Part shown: positions 51,061 through 59,315 of the stretch, in pieces
How positions within the stretch are numbered: the stretch's first letter is position 1
How the letters are laid out: each line of letters begins with the position of its first letter
Assembly: GCF_004345645.1 (NCBI RefSeq)
Contig: NZ_SLWS01000005.1
Span: 434,001 to 498,000 of the forward strand
Length of the DNA stretch: 64,000 nt
Reading direction: 5' to 3'
From: Actinocrispum wychmicini
GTDB taxonomy: Bacteria; Actinomycetota; Actinomycetes; Mycobacteriales; Pseudonocardiaceae
Position numbers and translations under genes: made by a program
Notes under the pieces: model-generated
What the model saw: the letters and a program-made list of their open reading frames with translations, nothing else
Databases searched by the model: none
What the model was told of the DNA's origin: nothing

Positions 51061-51362
51061 CTGACCACCTCGGGGAGGGTTGCGACTTCACCGACCCCGG
51101 AAGCGTCACTGTTACCACCAGTTACCCTCCATGACACACCGACCGTTTCAAGATTCCCGACAGAGTCAAGTGGTTGGTGTGGAATTGGAGACGTCTCGAT
51201 GGCGCCCGCGCGGGTTTTCATCTGGCTTTTCGAGGGGCATCACCGTGCTTCGATCTTGGCCATGGCGGCCACCTGTTCGTTGTAGTGGCCGGCCGCGGGG
51301 TGCCACGCGGCCGAGTCGGTTGGGGTTTCGCGCCGCCGGCCACTACGGGTTTTCTTGGTGGC
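51061..51362. other. Intergenic region between IS remnant and mscL
   Basis: No start-bearing gene supported. On the minus strand the mscL frame stays open for about 40 codons past its stop (ends near 51239). Contains the large inverted repeat at 51282-51346. Confidence 0.5.
51282..51346 (-). terminator. Large inverted repeat downstream of mscL
   Basis: GTAGTGGCCGGC (51282-51293) and GCCGGCCACTAC (51335-51346), perfect 12-bp arms with a 41-base GC-rich loop, beginning 17 bases past the mscL stop. Terminator candidate, though the long loop is unusual. Confidence 0.5.
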
Positions 51363-51764
51363 TCAACGGTTTGGTCGTTGTTGTTGGCGGAGCAGGTCGC
51401 GGATCTCAGTGAGCAGTTCGACCTGTGACGGTTCCGCCGGACCGGGCTCTTCGCCGCGCTTTCGGCGGTCCTGGATCTTCTTCACCGGCAGCACCAGGGC
51501 GAAATACACCACCATGGCGATGATCAGGAAGTTGATCGCCGCGGTCAGCACCGCGCCGAAGTCCATCACCGACTTCCCGTTGCCGTCGACGATCTGCCAG
51601 GCCAGGCCGGCGACGTTGTTCCCGCCGATGGACGCGATCAACGGGTTGACGATGTTGGTGACCACGGCCGTGATGACCGCGGTGAACGCGGTGCCCATGA
51701 CCACGGCCACAGCCAGGTCCAGCACGTTCCCGCGCATGATGAAGTCCTTGAAGCCCTTCAGCAC
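51363..51764 (-). CDS. mscL: Large-conductance mechanosensitive channel
   Basis: 133 aa, normal length. MLKGFKDFIMRGNVLDLAVAVVMGTAF is the N-terminal helix plus TM1 pore helix; TM2 is INFLIIAMVVYFALVLPVKK; the C-terminal helical bundle ends LLTEIRDLLRQQQRPNR. Homopentameric safety valve opening under membrane tension. Confidence 0.95.
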   Translation of the reverse strand: MLKGFKDFIMRGNVLDLAVAVVMGTAFTAVITAVVTNIVNPLIASIGGNNVAGLAWQIVDGNGKSVMDFGAVLTAAINFLIIAMVVYFALVLPVKKIQDRRKRGEEPGPAEPSQVELLTEIRDLLRQQQRPNR

Positions 51765-51795
51765 AGCGCAAACTCCTCACCCTCGGAGACGAATT

Positions 51796-52386
51796 TCACC
51801 GGAGGGTAACCGCTAGCGCCCCGGCTAGCGCGGCAGCCGCCACCCGGGTGGCGACAGCCCTGGGTAAGGCCACGAGGACCAGCCGTCCCTTGCCGCCGGC
51901 ACGGACGGTGACCACCGTCGCGTCCGTGGCGATCACCTCCTGGTCAGGCGCCACAACGTCCACATGCGACCCGGGGACGAGCAGTGCGGCCAGTTCGTCG
52001 TCGTCCAACCGGACCGCCACCGCGGCCGCGTCCGGCTGGCCCGCGGTCAGGCGGGTGTTCTCCGGCCCGACCAGGCGGGCGGACGTGATGGGTTCGCCGG
52101 CCGCGGCGGCGCCGGCCAGCACCTGGTGGACGGCTGACGGCTCGTCAGTCAGCGCGCCGGTGGGCACGAGGGCCGGTGGCGCGCGGACCAGCTTTATGTC
52201 TGATGTGGACAGAACGGTGCCTGGTGCGATGGCATGCCGGGCGACCAGCATCGGCACGTCCCGGTCATGTGCGGGACGTACTGCCAGGACCGCCGCGAGC
52301 AGCACGAGCACTACCGCGAGCAACCGCCGGATGGTGATCACCCGGGCCCAGCCAGGAAGCTTTCGGAAGAATCGAATCGATGTCAT
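51796..52386 (-). CDS. SAF-domain membrane protein (CpaB/RcpC-like)
   Basis: 196 aa. One TM near residues 18-40 (TIRRLLAVVLVLLAAVLAV), then an extracytoplasmic SAF domain (VPMLVARHAIAPGTVLSTSDIKLV). Resembles Flp-pilus assembly CpaB N-terminal domains, but no tad locus is nearby. Located directly upstream of mscL on the same strand with a 31-bp gap, a pairing often conserved in actinobacteria. Confidence 0.75.
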   Translation of the reverse strand: MTSIRFFRKLPGWARVITIRRLLAVVLVLLAAVLAVRPAHDRDVPMLVARHAIAPGTVLSTSDIKLVRAPPALVPTGALTDEPSAVHQVLAGAAAAGEPITSARLVGPENTRLTAGQPDAAAVAVRLDDDELAALLVPGSHVDVVAPDQEVIATDATVVTVRAGGKGRLVLVALPRAVATRVAAAALAGALAVTLR

Positions 52387-52466
52387 GGTTCGACGCTAGG
52401 CCGACCTTGGGCGGGGTGGAAGGTGTCGGTCGAGGCTGTGGACAACTCGGCTTGGTGAGTGGTAGA

Positions 52467-53510
52467 TCAGCAGGTCGCAGGCTCGCGCAGGGGATCGGTG
52501 GCGAACGCTTTGACCCCGTCCGCGAACGTCACCCGGGCCTGGAATCCCAGCGACGAGCGAGCCCGGTCCGGCGAGGCGACCACATGCCGGACATCACCCG
52601 CACGGGCTCCCCCGACGATGAGCGGCGCCGGCCCGCCACAAGCCAGGGACAGCTCAGTCGCCAGGTCGCCGACAGTGTGCGGCTCCCCGGAGCACACGTT
52701 GACCGCCGAGAATCCGGACACCGGCGTCTCCAGGGCCAGGGCGTTCGCCAAGGCGACGTCCCGCACGTGCACGAAATCCCGACTCTGTCGGCCGTCCTCG
52801 AGCACGGTCGGTGCCGCACCCCGCTGGAGGGCGGACCGGAACAGCGACGCCACCCCCGCGTAGGGCGTGTCGCGGGGCATACGAGGCCCGTACACGTTGT
52901 GGTACCGCAAGGCCCACACGCTCCCACCGGCCTGCCGTGCCCACGCGGACGCGAGGTTTTCCTGTGCCACCTTGGTCGCCGCGTACGTGCTACGCGGGTC
53001 CAACGGCGCGTCCTCCGGCACCAGGTCCCACGTCAGTGACGCCCCGCACAGCGGACACGGCGGCTCGTAGCGGCCGGCGGAGATGTCCGATTCAAGCCGC
53101 GGCCCAGGCCGGACGACGCCGTGCGCGGAGCACACGTAACGCCCCTCGCCGTACACCACCATCGACGACGCCAGGACCAACCGCCGCACGCCGGCCGAGT
53201 GCATTGCGGCGAGCAGGACGGCCGTCCCGTGGTCGTTGTTGAGCACGTACATCGGCGCGTCGGACGGGTCCAGCCCGTGTCCGACCACGGCCGCCTGGTG
53301 GCACACAGCGTCGACGCCGGGGAGCAGGTCAAGCAGGAGGGAGTGGTCGCGCACGTCGCCGCGCACCAGGTCGGTTGTCCACTCCGGAATCCCGGCATGC
53401 GCCTGGGGCAGGAGATTGTCCAACAACACCACGTCGTGCCGACGCTCGCGGAGCAGGTCAGCGATGTGCGAACCGACGAAACCGGCGCCACCGGTGAGAA
53501 GTACGCGCAT
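52467..53510 (-). CDS. NAD-dependent sugar epimerase/dehydratase
   Basis: 347-aa extended SDR. GGAGFVGSHIADLL binds NAD; ASSMVVYGEG and YAATK (Tyr/Lys) form the active site. An insertion near residues 127-160 carries four Cys/His candidates (VCSAHG and PPCPLCGAS), a zinc-knuckle feature of a subset of actinobacterial epimerases. Product is probably a nucleotide-sugar for envelope polysaccharide. ATG 53510. Confidence 0.85.
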   Translation of the reverse strand: MRVLLTGGAGFVGSHIADLLRERRHDVVLLDNLLPQAHAGIPEWTTDLVRGDVRDHSLLLDLLPGVDAVCHQAAVVGHGLDPSDAPMYVLNNDHGTAVLLAAMHSAGVRRLVLASSMVVYGEGRYVCSAHGVVRPGPRLESDISAGRYEPPCPLCGASLTWDLVPEDAPLDPRSTYAATKVAQENLASAWARQAGGSVWALRYHNVYGPRMPRDTPYAGVASLFRSALQRGAAPTVLEDGRQSRDFVHVRDVALANALALETPVSGFSAVNVCSGEPHTVGDLATELSLACGGPAPLIVGGARAGDVRHVVASPDRARSSLGFQARVTFADGVKAFATDPLREPATC

Positions 53511-53590
53511 GGGGCCACGCTATGACCGATACCACTCCCACGGATGCCCGGCCGGCGAGACGTCATGAAACGGTCAGATCTCGATGCGGA

Positions 53591-53604
53591 TATCTTTAGG
53601 CCCA
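53591..53604 (+). promoter_or_regulatory. Putative leaderless promoter of moaB2
   Basis: TATCTT at 53591-53596 followed by seven bases and ATG 53604; no ribosome site precedes that ATG. Confidence 0.4.
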
Positions 53605-54104
53605 TGGAACGCAGTGCGCAGCGTCTTGGCAGGGCTCTCATTGTGGTCGTCGACGACCGGATCGCGCACGGTGAGAACGACGACTCACCGGGCCCTCTGG
53701 TGACAGAACTGTTGGAGGAGGCCGGTTTCATCGTCGACGGCACGGTCGCGGTGGCCGGTGAGGTGGTCGACATCCGCAACGCGCTGAACACCGCGGTGAT
53801 CGGCGGCGTCGACCTGGTGGTCACGGTGGGCGGCACGGGCGTGTTGCCGCGTGACGTCACGCCGGACGCCACCCAGGGCGTGCTGGATCGCCCGATTCCG
53901 GGCATCGCCGAGGCACTGCGCTCCTCCGGCTTGGCCGCCGGTGCGGTGGACGCCGGCATCTCCCGTGGTCTGGTCGGCGTGTCGGGCAGCACGCTGGTGG
54001 TGAACCTGGCCGGGTCGCGTGCGGCGGTCCGGGACGGCATGGCGACGCTGTCCTCGCTGGTTCCGTACGTGATCGGAGAGCTGTCGGGGTGGGACGGGAA
54101 CTAG
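53604..54104 (+). CDS. moaB2: MoaB/MogA-family molybdopterin-binding protein
   Basis: 166 aa from ATG 53604 (an upstream ATG 53544 adds 20 unconserved residues). MPT-binding fold: ALIVVVDDRIAHGENDDSPG, VTVGGTGVLPRDVTPDA, and VVNLAGSRAAVRDG. Equivalent of M. tuberculosis moaB2 (Rv0984), which sits beside pepD and mscL; here mscL is 1.8 kb away. Role in molybdenum cofactor synthesis (adenylation of molybdopterin) is expected. The molybdoenzyme at 59312 is a possible client. Confidence 0.85.
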   Translation: MERSAQRLGRALIVVVDDRIAHGENDDSPGPLVTELLEEAGFIVDGTVAVAGEVVDIRNALNTAVIGGVDLVVTVGGTGVLPRDVTPDATQGVLDRPIPGIAEALRSSGLAAGAVDAGISRGLVGVSGSTLVVNLAGSRAAVRDGMATLSSLVPYVIGELSGWDGN

Positions 54105-54247
54105 ATCCGGAGCGACGCCGGAAGATCGACGAGATCTTCGGCGACGTGCTGCCGGACACGACCAGTGACGAACGTGAGCCAGACCCCGAGCAGGAGGACT
54201 GGTACCAGCGGAACAAGCCGCCACACCATCTAGACGGCGAGGGGTAG
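54089..54247 (+). CDS. 52-aa acidic protein coupled to moaB2
   Basis: GTG 54089 lies inside moaB2 (16-base overlap) with GGAGAG eight bases upstream. Product: GRELDPERRRKIDEIFGDVL, then an acidic stretch and EQEDWYQRNKPPHH. Strongly charged, soluble, codon bias normal. Short proteins of this type are often found after moaB in actinobacteria. It ends 18 bases into the convergent kinase gene. Too short for ordinary detection; function unknown. Confidence 0.65.
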   Translation: MGRELDPERRRKIDEIFGDVLPDTTSDEREPDPEQEDWYQRNKPPHHLDGEG

Positions 54248-55294
54248 GCGGACCTCGAAGCGGCAGCCGGGGCCGTGGTTGTGCGCGGTGATCCGGCCTC
54301 GGTGCGCCTCGACCAGGCCTTTCGCGATGGCCAGGCCGAGGCCGGCGCCGACCGGTTCGTCCCCGCTCGGCGCGGGTGTCCGGGCCGAGCTGCCGCGGAA
54401 GGCCACGTCGAACACGCGGGGGATCTCCTGCTCGGGGATGCCGCCGCAGCTGTCGTCGATGGACAGGACGGCGGTGGAGCCGTCCACGCCGAGCTGCACG
54501 GCGACGGTTCCGTCCGGCGGGGTGTGCCGGATCGCGTTGGACACCAGGTTGCGGACGACTCGTGCCAGCTCGGGGTCGCTGCCCAGGACGACCGGCCATG
54601 CTTCCGCGTTCGCGACCAGCCGGACCCGTTTTCGGGCAGCGACGGACGTCTGACCGGCTACGGCGTCGCTCACGACGTCCCGTAGCGGCACCTCGGACAA
54701 GGTCAGTTGCAGTGCTCCGGCGGTGATCCTGGACAGTTCGAACAGGTCGTCGACCATCCCGGACAGCCGTCGGGTCTCGCCGCCGATCCGCTGGGCGTAC
54801 CCGGCGACCTCGGCCGGCTCCGACACGACCCCGTCCGCCAGTGCCTCCGCCATCGCCCGGATTCCGGCCAACGGGGTCCGTAGGTCGTGGCTGATCCACG
54901 CGACCAGTTCCCGGCGCGACGCCTCGGCCGCACGTTCCCGATCTCGGGCCTCACGCTCCCACACGCTGCGCCGGGCGAGCCAGCGCCCGAGCAGGAGGGC
55001 AGCGGGGACGGTCACGACCATGACGAGCACGCAGACCAGGAGCATCGTGGTCAGGGTCGCGTTGAACATGAACCCGCTGACCCCGAGTACGCCGACGACG
55101 ACCGCGGCGACAGGGATCAGTACTAGCACCGTCAGGTTGGTCGCCAGACGGCCGTTGCGCAGCAGATACAGCGCCAGCCCGCCGACGGCCACGACGGGCA
55201 GCGTCAGCCCGAGCGCCACTGGGAGGATATGACCCGCGTGCTCGAGCATGTCGGCGAACGACTCCGACGGGTTGATGACGTCAGGTGCGATCAT
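54230..55294 (-). CDS. Sensor histidine kinase
   Basis: 355 aa. ATG 55294 lies in the last codons of the response regulator (14-base overlap). N-terminus has three to four membrane helices with almost no extracytoplasmic loop (residues about 18-115), implying intramembrane sensing. HisKA: WISHDLRTPLAGIRAMAEALADG; HATPase: LVSNAIRHTP, DDSCGGIPEQEIPRVFD, GAGLGLAIAKGL. Confidence 0.88.
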   Translation of the reverse strand: MIAPDVINPSESFADMLEHAGHILPVALGLTLPVVAVGGLALYLLRNGRLATNLTVLVLIPVAAVVVGVLGVSGFMFNATLTTMLLVCVLVMVVTVPAALLLGRWLARRSVWEREARDRERAAEASRRELVAWISHDLRTPLAGIRAMAEALADGVVSEPAEVAGYAQRIGGETRRLSGMVDDLFELSRITAGALQLTLSEVPLRDVVSDAVAGQTSVAARKRVRLVANAEAWPVVLGSDPELARVVRNLVSNAIRHTPPDGTVAVQLGVDGSTAVLSIDDSCGGIPEQEIPRVFDVAFRGSSARTPAPSGDEPVGAGLGLAIAKGLVEAHRGRITAHNHGPGCRFEVRLPLAV

Positions 55295-55973
55295 AGCGGT
55301 ACCCCACCCCCCACACGGTCGAGATCCGCACGGGTTTCGCCGGGACCAGCTCGATCTTCTCCCGCAACCGTCGCACATGGACGGTCACAGTGGACTGATC
55401 GCCGAAGTCCCAACCCCACACCCGCTCCAGCAGTTCGGCTCGGGAGAACGCCTTGCCCGCGTGGGAGATCAGGAACAGCAGCAGGTCGAACTCGCGGGTC
55501 GTCAACGGCAGTTCGGCACCGCGCAGAACGGCCTTGCGCGCGCCGACGTCCAGGGCCAGATCGCCGTCGGTGACCACCCGCGAGGCGATGGGCGCGGGCG
55601 TGGCGCGGGCGCGCCGGAGTACCGAGGACACCCGAAGTGCCAGCTCACGGGGGCTGAACGGTTTGGTGACGTAGTCGTCCGCGCCGAGTTGCAGGCCGGC
55701 GATGCGGTTCTCCTCCTCGCCGAGCGCGGTCAGCATGACGATCGGGACCCCGCTGCGCTGCCGGATCCGGCGGCACACCTCCAGGCCGTCGATGCCCGGC
55801 AGCATCAGGTCCAGCACGATCAGGTCCGGCTCGGCCTGGGCGACCAGGGTCAACGCCAGTTCGCCGTCGCCGGCGACGGTCACCTCGTGTCCGGCCAGCT
55901 CCAGGTACCGGCGGACGACGTCGCGGACTGTCTCGTCGTCGTCCACCACCAGTACGCGCCCGTGTTCGCTCAT
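55281..55973 (-). CDS. OmpR-family response regulator
   Basis: 230 aa. VLVVDDDETVRDVVRRYLE, phospho-Asp in LIVLDLMLPGIDGLEV (about residue 54), Lys in YVTKPFSPRELALR, winged helix ending STVWGVGYRYDRT. First gene of the pair with the kinase. Four bases separate it from the end of the membrane-protein gene upstream, so the three are probably one operon starting in the divergent region at 57.3 kb, where an OmpR-type repeat lies. Confidence 0.9.
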   Translation of the reverse strand: MSEHGRVLVVDDDETVRDVVRRYLELAGHEVTVAGDGELALTLVAQAEPDLIVLDLMLPGIDGLEVCRRIRQRSGVPIVMLTALGEEENRIAGLQLGADDYVTKPFSPRELALRVSSVLRRARATPAPIASRVVTDGDLALDVGARKAVLRGAELPLTTREFDLLLFLISHAGKAFSRAELLERVWGWDFGDQSTVTVHVRRLREKIELVPAKPVRISTVWGVGYRYDRT

Positions 55974-55977
55974 TGCC

Positions 55978-57279
55978 TCACCAGGTCGTCAGCAGCAGGT
56001 GGTTCACGATAAGGGCTGTGGCCGCCTGCCCGGCCAGCCACCATCGTGTTCGGGATCCCGCCAAGAACCCGACCGCGGGGACCAGCCAGACGGCGAACGG
56101 CAGCCAGATCCGTTCCACTTCGGACTTGGACAGTCCGGAGACGTCGGCGAGCAGGATCACCGCGATCGCCGCGGCCACGACCGGGAACCGCCAGGCGCGG
56201 GGCAGGCCGGCGGCGATCGCGGGCCCGATGACCAGGGTGAGGGACGCCAGGTCGGCCCACACCCAGTACCAGTACGGCCGGTCGTTCGCGATGCCCTGGT
56301 AGTACCGCTCGACGACCAGGTGGTAGCCGTCGAGCCACCAGAACCCGGCCAACGCGAACACCGCCACCACGGCCGCGGCGGCCGCCACGGCCAGCGCCAG
56401 CAGCCGCACCGAGCGGCGACCGGTGAAGAGCACGGCGAGCCCGACGATGCTTAGTAGGACGAGTCCGTAGGACAGGAACATCCCGAATCCGAGGACCAGT
56501 CCGCCGGCGATGGCGGACCAGCTTCGCCGCAGTGCCAGCAGGGCGATTCCGGTGGCGGTGACCCCGGCGAACAGGCCGTCCGCGGACACCCCGATCCACA
56601 CCGCGCCCGGGAACAACGCGATGAACGGCAACGTCTTACGGGCCAGTTCGGGTTTTCCCAGCAACGCGACGGTGGCCGGGACTGCGACCGCGGTGAGCCC
56701 GCCGACCAGGACGCACACGATCCCGGCCCAGCCGCCGCCCGCGAGACCCAGCCGGTCCAGCCAGACGAACACCAGGGTCGCGCCGGGCGGGTGCCCGGAG
56801 ACGTGCGTGGTCCACGAGTCCGGCTGGAAGTCCAGGATCCGCGACGAGAACGTCCGCAGGAACACGCCGACGTCGGTGATGCCGGGGACTTCGTGCAGGT
56901 ACTCGGTCGGGGCGGGCAGCCGCCCGGCGATACCGCGTTCCCAGCCGTCGACCATGGCCAACGCGAAGATCCACGCCACGCACGTCGCGTATCCCAACAG
57001 CAGCGCCCGACGCCAGGGCAGCCGCGCGGCCAGGTCCGGTCCCCAGGCCACGACCGCGACCGCGACCATCAGCGCGAACGGAGTGCCCGGCCCGACGTGC
57101 GGCAGCCACGCACCCAGCACCGGCCACTCGCCGAACGTGTCAGGCGCGCCAGGGCCGAAGTGAGCGGCGCCGTACAGCCGGACGCCGAAACCGAAGCCGA
57201 CCGCGATCGCGGCCAGCAACAGGCCGAGCGCGACGAGGTCGCCGCGTACTCGCCGGCGGCGTGTGGAGAGCAGGGACAC
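55978..57279 (-). CDS. Polytopic membrane protein, possible GT-C glycosyltransferase
   Basis: About 433 aa from GTG 57279, ten or more helices. The first large loop holds TEYLHEVPGITDVGVFLRTF and HVSGHPPGATLVFVWLDRLG; the HPPG motif recalls the HPPL loop of mannosyl/arabinosyl GT-C enzymes. No named family is certain. Start is uncertain because the frame stays open to 57423 through the divergent promoter. Neighbouring GT2 gene makes a role in lipid-linked sugar transfer plausible. Confidence 0.65.
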   Translation of the reverse strand: MSLLSTRRRRVRGDLVALGLLLAAIAVGFGFGVRLYGAAHFGPGAPDTFGEWPVLGAWLPHVGPGTPFALMVAVAVVAWGPDLAARLPWRRALLLGYATCVAWIFALAMVDGWERGIAGRLPAPTEYLHEVPGITDVGVFLRTFSSRILDFQPDSWTTHVSGHPPGATLVFVWLDRLGLAGGGWAGIVCVLVGGLTAVAVPATVALLGKPELARKTLPFIALFPGAVWIGVSADGLFAGVTATGIALLALRRSWSAIAGGLVLGFGMFLSYGLVLLSIVGLAVLFTGRRSVRLLALAVAAAAAVVAVFALAGFWWLDGYHLVVERYYQGIANDRPYWYWVWADLASLTLVIGPAIAAGLPRAWRFPVVAAAIAVILLADVSGLSKSEVERIWLPFAVWLVPAVGFLAGSRTRWWLAGQAATALIVNHLLLTTW

Positions 57280-57329
57280 CTTGGGACCGTAGCCCTGTTT
57301 TCCCAGGGATTCCGGGTGGAGAGGGCAAC

Positions 57330-57348
57330 TGTCAGAACTCTGTAAGAA
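57330..57348. promoter_or_regulatory. OmpR-type direct repeat in divergent promoter
   Basis: TGTCAGAA, CTC, TGTAAGAA: 8-3-8 layout with 11-bp period between the membrane-protein operon and the GT2 operon. Likely site for the regulator encoded at 55281. Confidence 0.55.
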
Positions 57349-57421
57349 GTCCGGTGCCGTCACATTTCGGTAAGCGCCCCAAGGGTTCTGTTCATGCTCC
57401 ACGGTGGACTTCACTCGGTCC

Positions 57422-58072
57422 ATGGACGAGATCGACGTGGTGCTGCCGTGCTTGAACGAAGCCGCCGCCCTGCCTCTGGTACTGGCCGCGCTGCCGCCAG
57501 GTTACCGGGCGATCGTGGTGGACAACGGGTCGACGGACGGTTCGCCGGACGTGGCTGCGAGCCTGGGTGCCAAGGTGGTCCACGAACCGCGAAAGGGGTA
57601 CGGCGCCGCTGTCCACACTGGACTTGAGCATGCGGCGACGGACCTGGTGGCGTTCATGGACGCGGACGCCTCATTCGACGGCGGAGACCTGCCTACGCTT
57701 GTATACGCTGTACACAACGGCGCGGACATGGCTGTGGGCAAGCGAATCCCGTCGCAGCGCGGGGTCTGGCCGTGGCACGCGCGAGCTGGGAACGCCGTGC
57801 TGGCCGCGTTGCTGAGACGGCGTGGCCTGCCCGTCACCGACATCGCGCCGATCCGGGTCGCGGGCCGGACGGCATTGCTGGACCTGGGTGTCCAGGACCG
57901 CGCGTTCGGCTACCCGCTGGAGCTTCTGCTGCGTGCGGCGGAGAACCGGTGGCAGGTGGTCGAGTTCGACGTGGTCTACCGGCCGCGGGCGGCGGGAACG
58001 AAGTCCAAGGTGTCGGGGTCGGTCCGGGGAACGCTGCGGGCGGTCCGGGACATGGCCGGAGTCCTTCGATGA
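57422..58072 (+). CDS. GT2-family glycosyltransferase
   Basis: About 216 aa. IDVVLPCLNEAAALP and VDNGSTDGSPD are the nucleotide-sugar elements; MDADASFDGGDLP is the metal-binding DxD region. Single GT-A domain, no TM. Resembles the family that pairs with DUF2064 proteins (TIGR04283/TIGR04282). ATG 57422 chosen; GTG 57404 is possible. Stop overlaps the next ATG (ATGA). First gene of a five-gene coupled operon. Confidence 0.82.
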   Translation: MDEIDVVLPCLNEAAALPLVLAALPPGYRAIVVDNGSTDGSPDVAASLGAKVVHEPRKGYGAAVHTGLEHAATDLVAFMDADASFDGGDLPTLVYAVHNGADMAVGKRIPSQRGVWPWHARAGNAVLAALLRRRGLPVTDIAPIRVAGRTALLDLGVQDRAFGYPLELLLRAAENRWQVVEFDVVYRPRAAGTKSKVSGSVRGTLRAVRDMAGVLR

Positions 58073-58713
58073 TCGTTCTCGTGGTCGCCAAGGCGCCGGT
58101 GGCCGGCCTGGCCAAGACCCGTCTCTGCCCGCCGGCAACGCCTGACCAGGCGGCGGACATCGCGGCCGCCTCGCTACTGGACACTTTGGACGCCGTGTGC
58201 GCGGTTCCCGGCGCTCAGGCGGTGGTCGCCTTCACCGGCGAGCTGGACCGTGCCATGCGACGGGACGAGCTGAAGGATTCCCTCGGCCGCACCACGATCG
58301 TGCGGCAGCGCGGCGCCAACTTCGCCGAGCGGCTCGCCAACGCGCACGCCGACGTCGCCCGAGGCTGGCCGGGCACGCCGGTGCTACAGATCGGGATGGA
58401 CACCCCGCAGGTCACACCGGCCTTGCTGGCGCGTGCCGGCGACCGGCTCAAGGACGTCGACGCGGTGCTCGGCCGCGCGGCCGACGGCGGCTGGTGGGCG
58501 CTGGGCCTGCGCGACCCGTTCGAGGCGGACGTGCTGCGTGACGTCCCGATGTCCCGTGCCGACACCGGGGATCTCACGTATCTCGCCCTGAGTCACCTGC
58601 GCGTCGGCGACCTGCCTGTTCTGTCCGATGTGGACACAATGGCGGACGCCGTGCGCGTGGCCGCCGAGGCCCCGCACGGCCGGTTCGCCGAGCTCGTGGT
58701 GGGTGTCCGATGA
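58069..58713 (+). CDS. DUF2064 nucleotidyl/glycosyltransferase-like protein
   Basis: 214 aa. VVAKAPVAGLAKTRLCPP resembles the nucleotide loop of sugar nucleotidyltransferases; IGMDTPQVTPALL is the metal-site Asp, and RAADGGWWALGL is diagnostic of DUF2064 (TIGR04282). ATGA overlaps at both ends tie it to the GT2 and methyltransferase genes. Confidence 0.83.
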   Translation: MIVLVVAKAPVAGLAKTRLCPPATPDQAADIAAASLLDTLDAVCAVPGAQAVVAFTGELDRAMRRDELKDSLGRTTIVRQRGANFAERLANAHADVARGWPGTPVLQIGMDTPQVTPALLARAGDRLKDVDAVLGRAADGGWWALGLRDPFEADVLRDVPMSRADTGDLTYLALSHLRVGDLPVLSDVDTMADAVRVAAEAPHGRFAELVVGVR

Positions 58714-59315
58714 CCGAGTTCGACGCGGCCCTGCTGGCCCAGAGCTGCTGGCTGGAGTTGGCGACCGGGGAACGGATCACGCTCCCGGTCGAGCGCTGGC
58801 AGTCCGCGCCGGATCCGAGTGACGAGATGATGCTCGCGCACTGCGCCGGCCCGGCGCTGGACATCGGCTGCGGTCCCGGTCGGCTGGCCGCGGAGCTGAG
58901 CGCTCGGGGAGTGCCCGTCCTCGGCGTGGACACGTCCCCGGTCGCGATCAAGCTCACCCTGGCGCGTGGGGTGGTCGCCTTGCGGCGCAACGTGTTCGAC
59001 CGGATTCCCGGCGAAGGCCGGTGGCGCAGCGTGCTGCTGGCGGACGGGAACGTCGGCATCGGCGGCGACCCGGTCCGGCTGCTGGCCCGGGTCCGGCAAC
59101 TGGTGTCCGTCAACGGAAACGCCCTGGTCGAGGTGGAACCGCCTGGTGCGGGCGTGCGGCACCGGGCGGTCCGGTTGAACGGCACCGGCCGTTGGTTCCC
59201 GTGGGCCTGGCTCGGCGCGGAAGCGGTGGAGGAGACCGCGCGACGGGCCGGCATGCGCGTCCGTTGGGTCGCGTCGCAGGGCAGGCGATGGTTCACCGAG
59301 CTGGTCCCGGCATGA
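58710..59315 (+). CDS. Class I SAM-dependent methyltransferase
   Basis: 201 aa. ALDIGCGPGRLAAELSARGVPVLGVD is the SAM-binding motif I/II; LLADGNVGIGGDP is motif IV. The acceptor substrate is unknown, presumably the product of the adjacent GT2/DUF2064 pair. Coupled by ATGA at both ends. Confidence 0.83.
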   Translation: MTEFDAALLAQSCWLELATGERITLPVERWQSAPDPSDEMMLAHCAGPALDIGCGPGRLAAELSARGVPVLGVDTSPVAIKLTLARGVVALRRNVFDRIPGEGRWRSVLLADGNVGIGGDPVRLLARVRQLVSVNGNALVEVEPPGAGVRHRAVRLNGTGRWFPWAWLGAEAVEETARRAGMRVRWVASQGRRWFTELVPA

